Assembly (NCBI GenBank): GCA_038523925.1
Contig: JBCBIY010000001.1
Coordinates: 434,001 to 498,000, forward strand
Length of the DNA stretch: 64,000 nt
Source of the DNA: JBCBWG01 sp038523925
GTDB taxonomy: Bacteria > Pseudomonadota > Alphaproteobacteria > Rhizobiales > Hyphomicrobiaceae
Direction: 5' to 3'
Positions within the stretch are counted from its first letter, which is position 1. Every line of letters begins with the position of its first letter. Of the stretch, positions 35,657 through 44,078 are shown piece after piece. Both the position numbers and the translations under genes were made by a program. The notes under the pieces are model-generated. The model was given only the letters and a program-made list of their open reading frames with translations, made no database searches and was not told the origin of the DNA.

Positions 35657-38164
35657 ATGGCTCTTCAAGACAGCGAGACGCACGTCCACGACTTTATTTC
35701 TGGTGAAAAGGTCAGGATTACGCCTGAAGAGATACATGCAGTCCAAGTCTTCGCAAAAATTTTGGTCAATGATTATGGCTATCCGAAAGACCGGTTGCAG
35801 ACGCGTCCGCAGTGGCGGGTGAAGGTTCGGCCTTCCGATACAAAAAAAGAATACCCGATTGATATAGGTGTTTTTGATGAAGCTAAGCACACCGACGATA
35901 ACCTGCAAATTGTTGTTGAGTGTAAGAAGCCCAACCGGCGTGATGGGAGAACGCAACTAGAAGACTATCTCCGCTTCTCCAGAGCGCGAGTGGGTGTCTG
36001 GTTCAACGGCGAAGAAAAGCTTTTTCTGAAGAAAACTGAGAAGGACGGGAAAGTTCTTTTTGAAGAAATCCCAAACATACCAAAGTTTGGCGAACGGCTT
36101 GAAGATGTTGGGCTGTACCGCCGCCGCGATCTGATTCCGGCGCAAAACTTGAAAAGCATTTTTAAGACGATGCGCAACTATCTTGCTGCGAATGCGGTTG
36201 GTATCACACGGGATGAGGTTTTTGCGCAGCAAATAATCAATCTGATCTTTTGCAAGATTTACGATGAGCGTTTTACGAAGCTCGATGACATGGTGTCATT
36301 TAGGGCGGGTATAGATGAACCAACAGAACATATCCGGAAGCGGATTGAGGGCATCTTCGAGCACGTTAAGAGACAATACAACGACGTCATCGAAGAAGGC
36401 GAAGAAATCCTGCTTGATGATGCCACGCTCGCCTATGCAGTTGGCGAATTGCATCTCTTCTGCTTGATCGAAAGCGAACGCGACGCAATTGCCGAGGCCT
36501 TTGAGGTATTCATCGGTCCGTCGCTCAAAGGTGGGCAGGGGCAGTTCTTTACACCTCGTAACGTCGTTCGTCTTTTGGTCGATATGATCAATCTGGGCCC
36601 CGGTGATCGAATGATCGACCCTGCGTGTGGTTCCGGTGGCTTTTTGGTCGAATCTCTACGTGAGATGTGGAAGGGTGTTGATGCACAAGGGGCGGATCTG
36701 AGCTGGCCGGACCATGAAATATTCTCGGAAAAACAAAAGCTAGCTATCCGCAACATTCGCGGTATCGATAAAGATTACTTCCTAGCGAAAGTTGCCAAGG
36801 CCTATATGGCTATCATTGGGGATGGCCGTGGCGGCGTCTTCTGCGAGAACAGTCTTGACGAGCCTGGTCAGTGGCGACACCCAGCAACAGATGACGTTCG
36901 GATGGGGACATTCGATGTCGTTCTCACCAACCCACCCTTTGGCAAGAAGCTAAAGATTGACGACCAGAGCCTCCTCAAGAACTACCAGCTGGGTCATAAA
37001 TGGACGAAGGAAAAAGGCAAAAGCCATTTTCAACAGTCCAACAAACTCTGGGATGGGCAGGCCCCGCAGATCTTATTCATAGAGCGGTGCCTTGATCTGC
37101 TAAAACCTGGTGGGCGCATTGGGATAATGGCGCCTGAGTCGATGTTCTGCAATCCATCGCACCGATACATTGTGCAGTACATTAAATCTGTTGCTCGAAT
37201 AAAGGCTGTCGTATCATTTCCAGAAGAACTGTTCCAGCCATTTACACACGCTAAAGCGTGTGGTGTTGTAATCGAGAAGATGCCCACAGATGAGAAAAAG
37301 CCACACAATATTTTTATGGCGGTTGCAAAATGGTGCGGGCATGATTCACGAGGGTTACCAATCCCGCACGATGACATTCCGCGCATCATCGAAAAATTTG
37401 ATGAGTATGTCGCAACCGGAAAGATTGACTACGACCATTTTGGTTTTGCGTTAAGCGAAGCTGATATCGTAGACGATATCTATCTACCGAAATACTACAA
37501 TCCTGAAGTCAGGCAGAAGCTAGGGACACTAGAAGCAACGCACGATATCATCCGGCTTGGCGACTTGATTGAGGCAGGTACGTTGGAGCTTTCGACTGGG
37601 CACGAAGTCGGAAAGCTTGCTTATGGTACTGGGCCAATTCCATTTATTCGGACATCAGATATTGCCAACTGGGAAATTAAGCTTGACCCCAAGCACGGCC
37701 TGAGCGTGGAAATATATGAAAAGCTGAAGGGTCGACAGGACGTTCAGCCAGGTGATATTTTGATGGTACGTGACGGGACGTATTTGGTTGGGACATGTGC
37801 CATCATCTCAGATGTGGATACGCGGATTGTCTACCAGAGCCATATCTACAAAATTCGGATCAACGACAAGGGTATCGTTGATCCAAATTTGTTGCTAGCG
37901 ATCCTGTCGAGCCCGATCGTCCGAGAGCAGATCTATGCAAAGAGATTTACGCAGGACATCATCGATACATTGGGGGCGCGCATTCGCGAGCTTTTGCTCC
38001 CGATTCCGAAGGATGTTAACAAGAAGCAAGAAATCACGAATGCCGTGCGAGATGCGCTTGAGCATAAACAAAAAGCCCGCGCGTTGGCACGGGATGCGGC
38101 GTTGGCTGTAGCGCCGGCCAATAATGGCGATGACGATCCCGAGTTTTTGACGCTGATCGGCTGA
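35657..38164 (+). CDS. Single-chain restriction-modification enzyme (nuclease-methylase-specificity)
   Basis: The 835-residue protein fuses three activities. Residues 20-125 are an HSDR_N-type PD-(D/E)xK nuclease domain with Asp69 (PIDIGVFD), Glu88 and Lys90 (VVECKKP). Residues about 165-600 are an N6-adenine methylase of type I HsdM kind: GQGQFFTP (293-300), motif I DPACGSGGF (321-329) and catalytic NPPFG (425-429). Residues about 610-800 resemble one HsdS target-recognition half, with IPFIRTSDIANW and DILMVRDGT. No helicase domain is present. This layout fits type IIG/IIL enzymes that methylate one strand and cut at a distance. It stands alone, with no separate S or R gene, and could protect the element or compete with other DNA. 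Confidence 0.88.
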   Translation: MALQDSETHVHDFISGEKVRITPEEIHAVQVFAKILVNDYGYPKDRLQTRPQWRVKVRPSDTKKEYPIDIGVFDEAKHTDDNLQIVVECKKPNRRDGRTQLEDYLRFSRARVGVWFNGEEKLFLKKTEKDGKVLFEEIPNIPKFGERLEDVGLYRRRDLIPAQNLKSIFKTMRNYLAANAVGITRDEVFAQQIINLIFCKIYDERFTKLDDMVSFRAGIDEPTEHIRKRIEGIFEHVKRQYNDVIEEGEEILLDDATLAYAVGELHLFCLIESERDAIAEAFEVFIGPSLKGGQGQFFTPRNVVRLLVDMINLGPGDRMIDPACGSGGFLVESLREMWKGVDAQGADLSWPDHEIFSEKQKLAIRNIRGIDKDYFLAKVAKAYMAIIGDGRGGVFCENSLDEPGQWRHPATDDVRMGTFDVVLTNPPFGKKLKIDDQSLLKNYQLGHKWTKEKGKSHFQQSNKLWDGQAPQILFIERCLDLLKPGGRIGIMAPESMFCNPSHRYIVQYIKSVARIKAVVSFPEELFQPFTHAKACGVVIEKMPTDEKKPHNIFMAVAKWCGHDSRGLPIPHDDIPRIIEKFDEYVATGKIDYDHFGFALSEADIVDDIYLPKYYNPEVRQKLGTLEATHDIIRLGDLIEAGTLELSTGHEVGKLAYGTGPIPFIRTSDIANWEIKLDPKHGLSVEIYEKLKGRQDVQPGDILMVRDGTYLVGTCAIISDVDTRIVYQSHIYKIRINDKGIVDPNLLLAILSSPIVREQIYAKRFTQDIIDTLGARIRELLLPIPKDVNKKQEITNAVRDALEHKQKARALARDAALAVAPANNGDDDPEFLTLIG

Positions 38165-38613
38165 GGTATTCAAGGAATATGCATAGTCAGGGTTCCACAG
38201 GGGCACGAAGGCTCTTTGGTCGATGGGAAGGTCCACGGATAGGGAGAGCCGAATTCTCCCTTCCTGGCCCCCACGGCGTGGTCTCCATGAAATGGCTTCC
38301 AAGGATTGGTCAGGGGGTCCAGCGGGGCAGGAACTCCCCCGGCCATGTGGTGTCGGGGAGCTTGGAGGCTTCCTGACCGGTGATGCAAAGCCCGAACGTT
38401 TGCGAGTGATTGACCGGCGTCACGGTCTGCTGGCTCTGAAACGGGCTTCCGCCGCCGCCGAAGGCTACGGCGGACAGGCAAGCCCTTGGAGGAGCCAGGG
38501 CCGGGGGGATGCAACGGGGACGCGCAGCGGGTCCCCTTGCCAAGATGTGCTGTATTACAGCACACATCTTGCGGTAGCCGATAAACCATCGCATGTGGAT
38601 GGCGATCACATCC
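38165..38613. other. Gap of tandem hairpins between convergent genes
   Basis: This 449-base gap lies between the 3' ends of the restriction-modification gene and the phosphatase gene. Open frames here lack coding character. It contains several inverted repeats in a row. One is GGGGAC-N9-GTCCCC at about 38515-38536. Another is a long stem at 38542-38570, AAGATGTGCTGT against ACAGCACACATCTT with a two-base bulge, whose core GTGCTGTATTACAGCAC (38547-38563) is palindromic. The hairpins could be terminators for the converging transcripts, although no T-run follows, or a structured RNA. Confidence 0.45.
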
Positions 38614-39264
38614 TCATTCGATTTCTCTCAGCATTTCCGCCAACATTCTGGGAGCCTCAGCGATTTTGTCTGCACCAGCATTTGTTAGCCGGTCGGCCGA
38701 ATGTGATCCCCAAGTAACGCCAATAGTTTTCACTCCGGCGGCCTTCCCCATTTGCATGTCGACATCAGCGTCCCCAATCATGATTTCTGCGGATTTCCTC
38801 GCACCTAGCTCATGACGAGCAACAATCAAAGGATCGGGATCTGGTTTGTACGACGTTACTTTGTCTGATCCAACTATCACTTTAGAAAAAAAGTGTAAGT
38901 TGACGGACTTAAGGTCGCGTTCAGCTACAATTGTTTTTTTGCTCGTAACAATAGCACAAGCGGCGGAAATTTGTTCGATAGTGTCAGCAATTTCTTCGAT
39001 GCCCGGGACTGAGCGAATAGAATCTGGAGCAACATTAGCATATGTCGACCGAAACGTAGCAATGACATCTTGCAGGTTTTCCGCATTCACACGCCCTTTG
39101 CCGAAATCAACAAATGTCACCTCAATCGGTATTCCCATCCGATCAATTATTGCCGACTTATCAATTTGAAGCCCAAAAAGGGTTTGGAATGTATGTTGCG
39201 TAGCTTTGATTGCGGCCAAACTGGAGTCAATCAATGTGCCATCGAGATCGAAATATAAATTCAT
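38614..39264 (-). CDS. HAD-superfamily phosphatase (phosphoglycolate phosphatase-like)
   Basis: The 216-residue protein has all four HAD motifs: DLDGT (residues 7-11) with the nucleophile aspartate, Thr-Ser in AIVTSKK near 105, the Lys of SYKPDPDP near 140, and GDADVD near 165 for magnesium. A helical cap between motifs I and II places it in the Gph/PGMB subgroup of cytoplasmic small-molecule phosphatases. It lies 12 bases after the Rieske oxygenase gene on the same strand, and both are AT-rich compared with the rest of the window, so they probably arrived together as a cargo operon. The substrate is unknown. Confidence 0.88.
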   Translation of the reverse strand: MNLYFDLDGTLIDSSLAAIKATQHTFQTLFGLQIDKSAIIDRMGIPIEVTFVDFGKGRVNAENLQDVIATFRSTYANVAPDSIRSVPGIEEIADTIEQISAACAIVTSKKTIVAERDLKSVNLHFFSKVIVGSDKVTSYKPDPDPLIVARHELGARKSAEIMIGDADVDMQMGKAAGVKTIGVTWGSHSADRLTNAGADKIAEAPRMLAEMLREIE

Positions 39265-39276
39265 GACTTAAATTTA

Positions 39277-40347
39277 TTATAAATTGCTGGGTAAATCAAG
39301 GTCGCTGAGACCTTTAAGATAAGCCATGATAGCATCATCAGCTCCCGCTATTGGAAATGGCCGCATTGTCCACATTTTTTGGCGTCCAACGTGATCTTTA
39401 TCTTGGTTTTGGATAAGTGTCTCCAGCTCGACAATGCGCTTTTCTTCTTCTGATCCGAGACCGTAAGAGCGAACAACTTGCCAGAATATACCAGTCTCAT
39501 TAAATGCGATTGGTGTAGGGAAGAAGCAAACTACATACGTCCCACCTTCATTCCGTTTGATGAGTCGAATAATGTTGGGAAGATCGACGACCATCTCGTA
39601 ATCGACCGTAGATTTTTCTAATGCGTTGTCAGGAGAGTTTTGCTCTTGAGCGTTTGTAACGTTGGCGGGCTGCTCTGTCGTGAACTTTGATATCACTCTA
39701 TGATCGCTTGTCGTGATATTTCGCGTGGGAGGCATGGGCTGATTTCGATTGCCAAGAATGCCTTCGTGCAACCAAGGAAAATGATAATCGTCCAGCGCGC
39801 TCTGGACCATGCGAAACACCGATGCGGGCCAGGGCTGCGAATATTGCATCGGCGTTGCGTGCATACCCTCAGCTTGGCATTCAGGAAAATCAGGTAGTGG
39901 AGATTTGGGTTCTTTTGAAAGACACACCCATATCAAACCGAAGCGAACGTCTACCAAGTAACTATCGATACGAGCAGCCGGAGGTATTTGCCTTTCAGGC
40001 GGGAGTTGCGGGATATCTACACAAGCTCCGTCACCAGCAAACGCCCATCCGTGATATGAACATCGCACAAAATCGCCCTTAAATCTCGAGCAGCCGTGCT
40101 CCAGCGTGCCATCGGATAGGCGTGCCTGAAAGTGTCTGCAAATATTCGAAAGAGCACGAACGCTTCCGTCTAGGCGACAGAGCAATACTTCTTCATCAAG
40201 CAGCCGGACAGCCACGGGCTTGTCCGCGGGCACATCGATTTCGCGAGCCACGGGGTGCCAGTAATTGCGCATGCCGCGGTTGTATGCCTCAATCAATTCC
40301 TCAGGCGGACGTGTGGCGTCGCCTCGTATAACGAACTTCTCTGTCAT
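39277..40347 (-). CDS. Rieske non-heme iron oxygenase, alpha subunit
   Basis: The 356-residue protein has an N-terminal Rieske [2Fe-2S] domain with ligands Cys70-Arg-His72 and Cys96-Ser-Tyr-His99, then a catalytic domain. There, DDYHFPWLH (residues 188-196) supplies Asp189, His191 and His196 of the bridging aspartate and two-histidine iron site. It resembles single-component-type aromatic or O-demethylating oxygenases such as VanA, which need a separate reductase. No reductase gene is nearby, so it must borrow one. The gene is AT-rich and precedes the HAD phosphatase by 12 bases. The substrate is not deducible, and hydroxylation, demethylation or a biosynthetic step are all possible. Confidence 0.9.
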   Translation of the reverse strand: MTEKFVIRGDATRPPEELIEAYNRGMRNYWHPVAREIDVPADKPVAVRLLDEEVLLCRLDGSVRALSNICRHFQARLSDGTLEHGCSRFKGDFVRCSYHGWAFAGDGACVDIPQLPPERQIPPAARIDSYLVDVRFGLIWVCLSKEPKSPLPDFPECQAEGMHATPMQYSQPWPASVFRMVQSALDDYHFPWLHEGILGNRNQPMPPTRNITTSDHRVISKFTTEQPANVTNAQEQNSPDNALEKSTVDYEMVVDLPNIIRLIKRNEGGTYVVCFFPTPIAFNETGIFWQVVRSYGLGSEEEKRIVELETLIQNQDKDHVGRQKMWTMRPFPIAGADDAIMAYLKGLSDLDLPSNL

Positions 40348-40655
40348 TGGCGTTGCGACCCTGTTATTTCGGCGTGCATTGAGGAAGCTAGAATTTTGAA
40401 TAGTCCTCGATGCGGCATTAGTCGCGACACCAATAGCACTTGGCTCTTCAGATTGCCCAAGTAGTTTCTTGGAGCGGCGACCCTCATGTGGCAGTTAAGA
40501 GTTCTCGTCCTTCTAAGAGCTTCGCAAAAAATCAAAATGAAATCACCAAGCTGGCGCCAAGCAAGCATGGCAAACCTCAGCCATTGGCGAAAGACTAGGC
40601 GCTAAATCTCTTGGAGGCTAGTCGTCAATTCGTCGATTTCGAACCGCGCTGCAGA
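40348..40655. promoter_or_regulatory. Upstream region of the Rieske-HAD pair
   Basis: This 308-base gap lies upstream of the Rieske gene and beyond the 3' end of the ardC relic, both on the minus strand. It must contain the promoter for the Rieske-phosphatase pair. I see no clear consensus promoter, no recognisable gene and no regulator. Confidence 0.4.
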
Positions 40656-41568
40656 TTACAGCTGGAAGCCGTCCATGCATGCCCGGGCCCGTTGCGCTTC
40701 GGCTGCAGCGGAGAAGAAGGCCCGGTCGTTGTGGCGCAATACCTGGAGCAAGGAGCCGATGTGAGCAGCGTGGTCCTCGCGCTTCTCAATCGTGATGCAA
40801 AGATCTGCACAGAGAAACGCCGCACCAATCTCAGCAACGAGCTCTTCTCGGGCGTAGCCAGCATCGCCAAAATTCTTGCGCCCAAAATCCCGGTTGAGGC
40901 GGGTGTCGCGTCCAGTGAACGCATTCGTGAAAGAGCGTTGCATAGTAGCTCTCGGCGTCTCGAAACGTTTCGAACTGCGACATGTGGATTTCATCGACGG
41001 ACGGGATGTAGCATGCCCGCACACCTGTGTGCTGTATGACAGCACCTAGCGCTCTGTAATACGCTTCGGCCGTATCGATGCGCTGATCTGGGTTCGGCTG
41101 GCTCGTGGCCAGGGTGTAGTGCCGGTCCGGCAAGCCCTCGATCTGCTCGACGTTGAAGACCGTGTAGGACTTCAGAAATGGGATCACGCGGGCGTTCTCG
41201 CTGTCGGTAGTCGCTTCGGGATTCACATCGATGGCATCGTTACTCTCAGCCCGGACAATCGCGTCGGCGTAGACGACGGGCGCCCCTTTCTCACCTTTGC
41301 GGACATGGCCACCCAGTTGCTTGGCCTGCTTATAAGTCATCCAGATCGGCGCCGCGTGCCCGCGCCCTGATGCAGTGGCCCAGAGAGTCAGGATATTGAT
41401 GCCGGCGTACGGCTCGTCGTTATGGCGAAGGGGCCGGCTGACCGGCCCAGCCGCATGCGCGGCATTCCAGGGTTGAGTCCAGGGTTTGATGCCGCGCTCA
41501 AGGGCGGCAATGAATTGGTTTGTGATGCGGGCGTAGATGTCCTCGCGGGGTTTGTTTGTGTTTCCCAT
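40656..41568 (-). pseudogene. ardC: ardC-like anti-restriction gene, frameshifted
   Basis: The first frame (start MGNTNKPREDIYARITNQF at 41568) encodes the N-terminal single-stranded DNA-binding domain of ArdC proteins and the zinc motif HECVH. After HWT it leaves the family pattern and stops at 40831. The expected continuation, GRDTRLNRDFG then EELVAEIGAAFLCADL and a family-like ending, is intact in another frame down to 40656. At the junction (minus strand, near 40910-40914) the bases read CACTGGACGCGAC. Adding one more TGGAC would restore a continuous HWTGRDTR reading, so loss of one copy of a 5-bp tandem repeat explains the break. The truncated product lacks the downstream Glu ligand and should be inactive as a metalloprotease-like protein. 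Confidence 0.8.
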
Positions 41569-41894
41569 GGTTGTTCTCAAGACGCGGAGACAAAGGGCAG
41601 CTCGGATGAGCTGCATCGGTCACCTGCCGATAGGCAGGGCAACGGCCAACACGGTTTCGGTGCGGGCAGGCCGTTGACCGGGCAGCGCGACTGGCCAGGA
41701 GTAGCGTTTGAATTGAGGACAACCGGCAAGGAGACAGCCGACAAGAAATCAACAGGCCCTTTGAGCGAGGCCTTCTGCCAATATTCCCAGTCAATTCCTG
41801 CGTGAGCGGGGAAATTCCCAGGCCCTACCCAAGGTAGGTCGGAACAGGCTGTAGCACTGCCGCTATCGACAAGTTGGCAGGAGCGGCAGCTTCA
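41569..41894. promoter_or_regulatory. Divergent promoter region of ardC and coupling-protein gene
   Basis: The gap of about 325 bases separates the minus-strand ardC relic from the plus-strand coupling ATPase gene and should hold both promoters. AGGAG lies 16 bases before the coupling-protein ATG at 41895. No clear operator or gene is visible. Confidence 0.4.
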
Positions 41895-43379
41895 ATGTTC
41901 ACTGATGGATTCCATCCTCCGCGCGGAAGTGGCACGACCCATGACGGTGACGTTGCGGCTACCGCGCTCTGGCTTCCAGCAAATGTGATTGAGGAGCGCT
42001 ACCGGTTTACGCTTGGCAGTTCGATCTTTCTGGGCTGTCAGCGGTTCGGCCGCAGCATCCAGTATGTCGGTGCGCCGATTGATGATCGCCACGGGATCAC
42101 TGTAGCCGGATCGCGTTCGGGGAAGGGCACGTCGTTTATCGTGCCAAACCTGATGTTCTACCCTGGATCAGTTATCGCGAACGATCCGAAAGCCGAACTG
42201 GCGATGCTGACAGCAAAGCGGCGCGAAGCACTTGGCCAGGAAGTAGCAATCATCGATCCGTTTCGTGAAAGCGGCCTCCCGGATGACAAGCTCGCCGCTT
42301 ACAACCCGCTCGATATTGTTGATGCGTTTGACGAGAACGGACCGGATGAAGCCGGACTGTTGGCAGATGCTTTAATCCTTCAGGAAAGTGGCAAAGAGAG
42401 CCATTGGACACAGGCCGCAAAGAACCTCTTGCATGGGACAATATTGGCAGTTGCAGCGCGCTACGAGCGCGGCGATCCGAAACGCACGCTGATCAAGGTG
42501 CGCGAGCTGATTACGCAAGATGCCGGATCGATGACGCGAACGCGAGACTTGGCTGAAAGCATTGGCGATGAGCAAGGCATGCTCTCGATGATGCGTGACG
42601 CCGGTGGCTTTGCCGAGCAGGTTGCCAATGGCTTCCAAGCTAAGGCCGAAGCGGAGCGCTCGGGCGTGCTCTCAACTGCACAGGAGCAAACCGCTTTTTT
42701 ATCTAGCCCGGCGATGCAGCGCGCTCTTGGTACGTCCACCTTCGACATCGACGATCTCAAAGCCGGTTCCAAAGGTTGCACGGTGTACCTGTGCCTCCCT
42801 GCGCGTCGGATGGGTACGCATGCGCGATTTTTGCGGCTGATAATTACGGTCGCACTTGCGCGCATGGAAGCCGTGAAGGGCGATCCAGCTTCGGGTTTCC
42901 CCGTGCTGTTCATGCTTGATGAGTTTGCCGCACTTGGTCACATGCAAGTGATAGAGCGCGCCGCTGGCTTGATGGCTGGTTACGGAGTGAAGCTCTGGAC
43001 GGTGATGCAGGACCTCACTCAGCTCAAGCGTGATTACCGCGAGAGTTGGGAGACTTTCCTCGGCAACGCCGGAACAATGCAGTTCTTCGGAAATTGCGAC
43101 GCCACGACCTGCCGGTATGTCTCGGAGATGGTGGGCAAAGTCGAGACGGTCATACGTTCATTTCAAGAACTGACCGAGGTCCAACGCGCGCAGGACCTCA
43201 CTGGTATTGGTCACAGCACGTCACTTGTGCCGTTGCTGCACCCGGATGAAGTGCGCCGTGTGTTTGCGCGGAAGCATAAGCGCCAGCTGATCCAGTTCGC
43301 TGATAGCTACCCCCTCGCCATCGAGCGGGCGGAGTATTTTCATGCAGACCACGCGCAATTGTTTGGAGGTTTGTTGTGA
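41895..43379 (+). CDS. VirD4/TraG-like type IV coupling ATPase without membrane anchor
   Basis: The 494-residue protein is a coupling ATPase: Walker A GSRSGKGTS at about residue 73, VIANDPKAEL shortly after, Walker B VLFMLDEFAALG at about 345, and WTVMQDLTQLKRDY behind it, all typical of VirD4/TraG. It carries relaxase-DNA to a secretion channel. Unlike VirD4 it has no N-terminal membrane helices and starts directly with the nucleotide-binding part. Two small membrane proteins follow in overlapping frames. I start at the ATG at 41895; a TTG seven codons upstream is possible. The element lacks channel genes, so it would dock onto a helper system. Confidence 0.92.
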   Translation: MFTDGFHPPRGSGTTHDGDVAATALWLPANVIEERYRFTLGSSIFLGCQRFGRSIQYVGAPIDDRHGITVAGSRSGKGTSFIVPNLMFYPGSVIANDPKAELAMLTAKRREALGQEVAIIDPFRESGLPDDKLAAYNPLDIVDAFDENGPDEAGLLADALILQESGKESHWTQAAKNLLHGTILAVAARYERGDPKRTLIKVRELITQDAGSMTRTRDLAESIGDEQGMLSMMRDAGGFAEQVANGFQAKAEAERSGVLSTAQEQTAFLSSPAMQRALGTSTFDIDDLKAGSKGCTVYLCLPARRMGTHARFLRLIITVALARMEAVKGDPASGFPVLFMLDEFAALGHMQVIERAAGLMAGYGVKLWTVMQDLTQLKRDYRESWETFLGNAGTMQFFGNCDATTCRYVSEMVGKVETVIRSFQELTEVQRAQDLTGIGHSTSLVPLLHPDEVRRVFARKHKRQLIQFADSYPLAIERAEYFHADHAQLFGGLL

Positions 43380-43708
43380 TGAACCCCAAGCAAGGAGCAT
43401 TTGTTCACACACGTCAGGAAGCGATCCGCGCCTGGATTCAATGCGTGGTTTGGCTCGTTTGGTCAGTGGCGTTGGTTTGGTACGGCTGGGGCTTTTGGCA
43501 ACTCTTGATGGGCGCGCGATCAACGACGTTGGACGACTTCGCTTTTAACTGGACCTCAAGCGGCTGGCTCGGTGCACTCGCGGCCATTTTCGCGATCCGG
43601 TATGCGACTGGCAGCTTCCGTCAGCTTTTCGGCGTTGCACTGCCTTATCTCGTCAAGAGCTATTTCAATGATAGCAAAAGCAAAAAGGGCCGTCGCCATG
43701 CAGGGTAA
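43379..43708 (+). CDS. Small two-helix membrane protein after the coupling ATPase
   Basis: The 109-residue protein has two hydrophobic helices, about residues 18-45 (rich in Trp and Val) and 60-78 (WLGALAAIFAIRYATG), and a basic C-terminus. GGAGG lies nine bases upstream of its ATG, which sits on the stop codon of the coupling ATPase, so the two are coupled. No family is recognised. Position and topology make it a candidate membrane anchor for the anchorless ATPase. Confidence 0.7.
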   Translation: MNPKQGAFVHTRQEAIRAWIQCVVWLVWSVALVWYGWGFWQLLMGARSTTLDDFAFNWTSSGWLGALAAIFAIRYATGSFRQLFGVALPYLVKSYFNDSKSKKGRRHAG

Positions 43709-44069
43709 TCAACAGCATCAGCAAGCATCTCAACCAGATTTCGAGGTCCAAGTTGTGACCCTCGAACACGCCACTTCTGCAGGCATGCGTGGACTCGGTT
43801 TGCTTGTTGTCGCCTGCGCATGCTTGTGGAATTCTTGGGATTTCATCGTGTGGTTCGCAGCAGATTTTCCCAACGCCTTGCGGATTTTGAGCGGTCCAGA
43901 GTCCTATAGTATGGTCCTGCAAGCGCCGCTCGCGCTGCTTGGTGGATTTGCGCTGATTGAAGGCAAAAAGAAGTTGCTCTTCGTCACACTCGTTTATGCA
44001 ATCGATCAATGGTTTGGGAGCAAAAGCGCGCAAATTTCGAGGCGAACGCCAACCGATCGCTTTGACTGA
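43698..44069 (+). CDS. Second small membrane protein after the coupling ATPase
   Basis: The 123-residue protein starts MQGNQQHQQ, inside the end of the preceding gene. It has two hydrophobic stretches, about residues 35-58 (LGLLVVACACLWNSWDFIVWF) and 75-110, and a short basic tail. An in-frame ATG at 43668 is an alternative start. No domain is recognised. With the preceding gene it forms a three-gene coupled unit with the coupling ATPase, so it may share in anchoring or regulating it. Confidence 0.65.
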   Translation: MQGNQQHQQASQPDFEVQVVTLEHATSAGMRGLGLLVVACACLWNSWDFIVWFAADFPNALRILSGPESYSMVLQAPLALLGGFALIEGKKKLLFVTLVYAIDQWFGSKSAQISRRTPTDRFD

Positions 44070-44078
44070 AGGCCGCCA

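Noticed and set aside
38223..38717. 164-residue plus-strand frame in the hairpin gap
   Set aside because: It runs through strong inverted repeats into the 3' end of the phosphatase gene on the other strand and shows no domain.
39277..40347. Glycine betaine monooxygenase (GbcA) completing the methylamine pathway
   Set aside because: It is shorter than GbcA as I know it, lies in the mobile element 27 kb from the sox genes and has foreign composition; the link is not supported.
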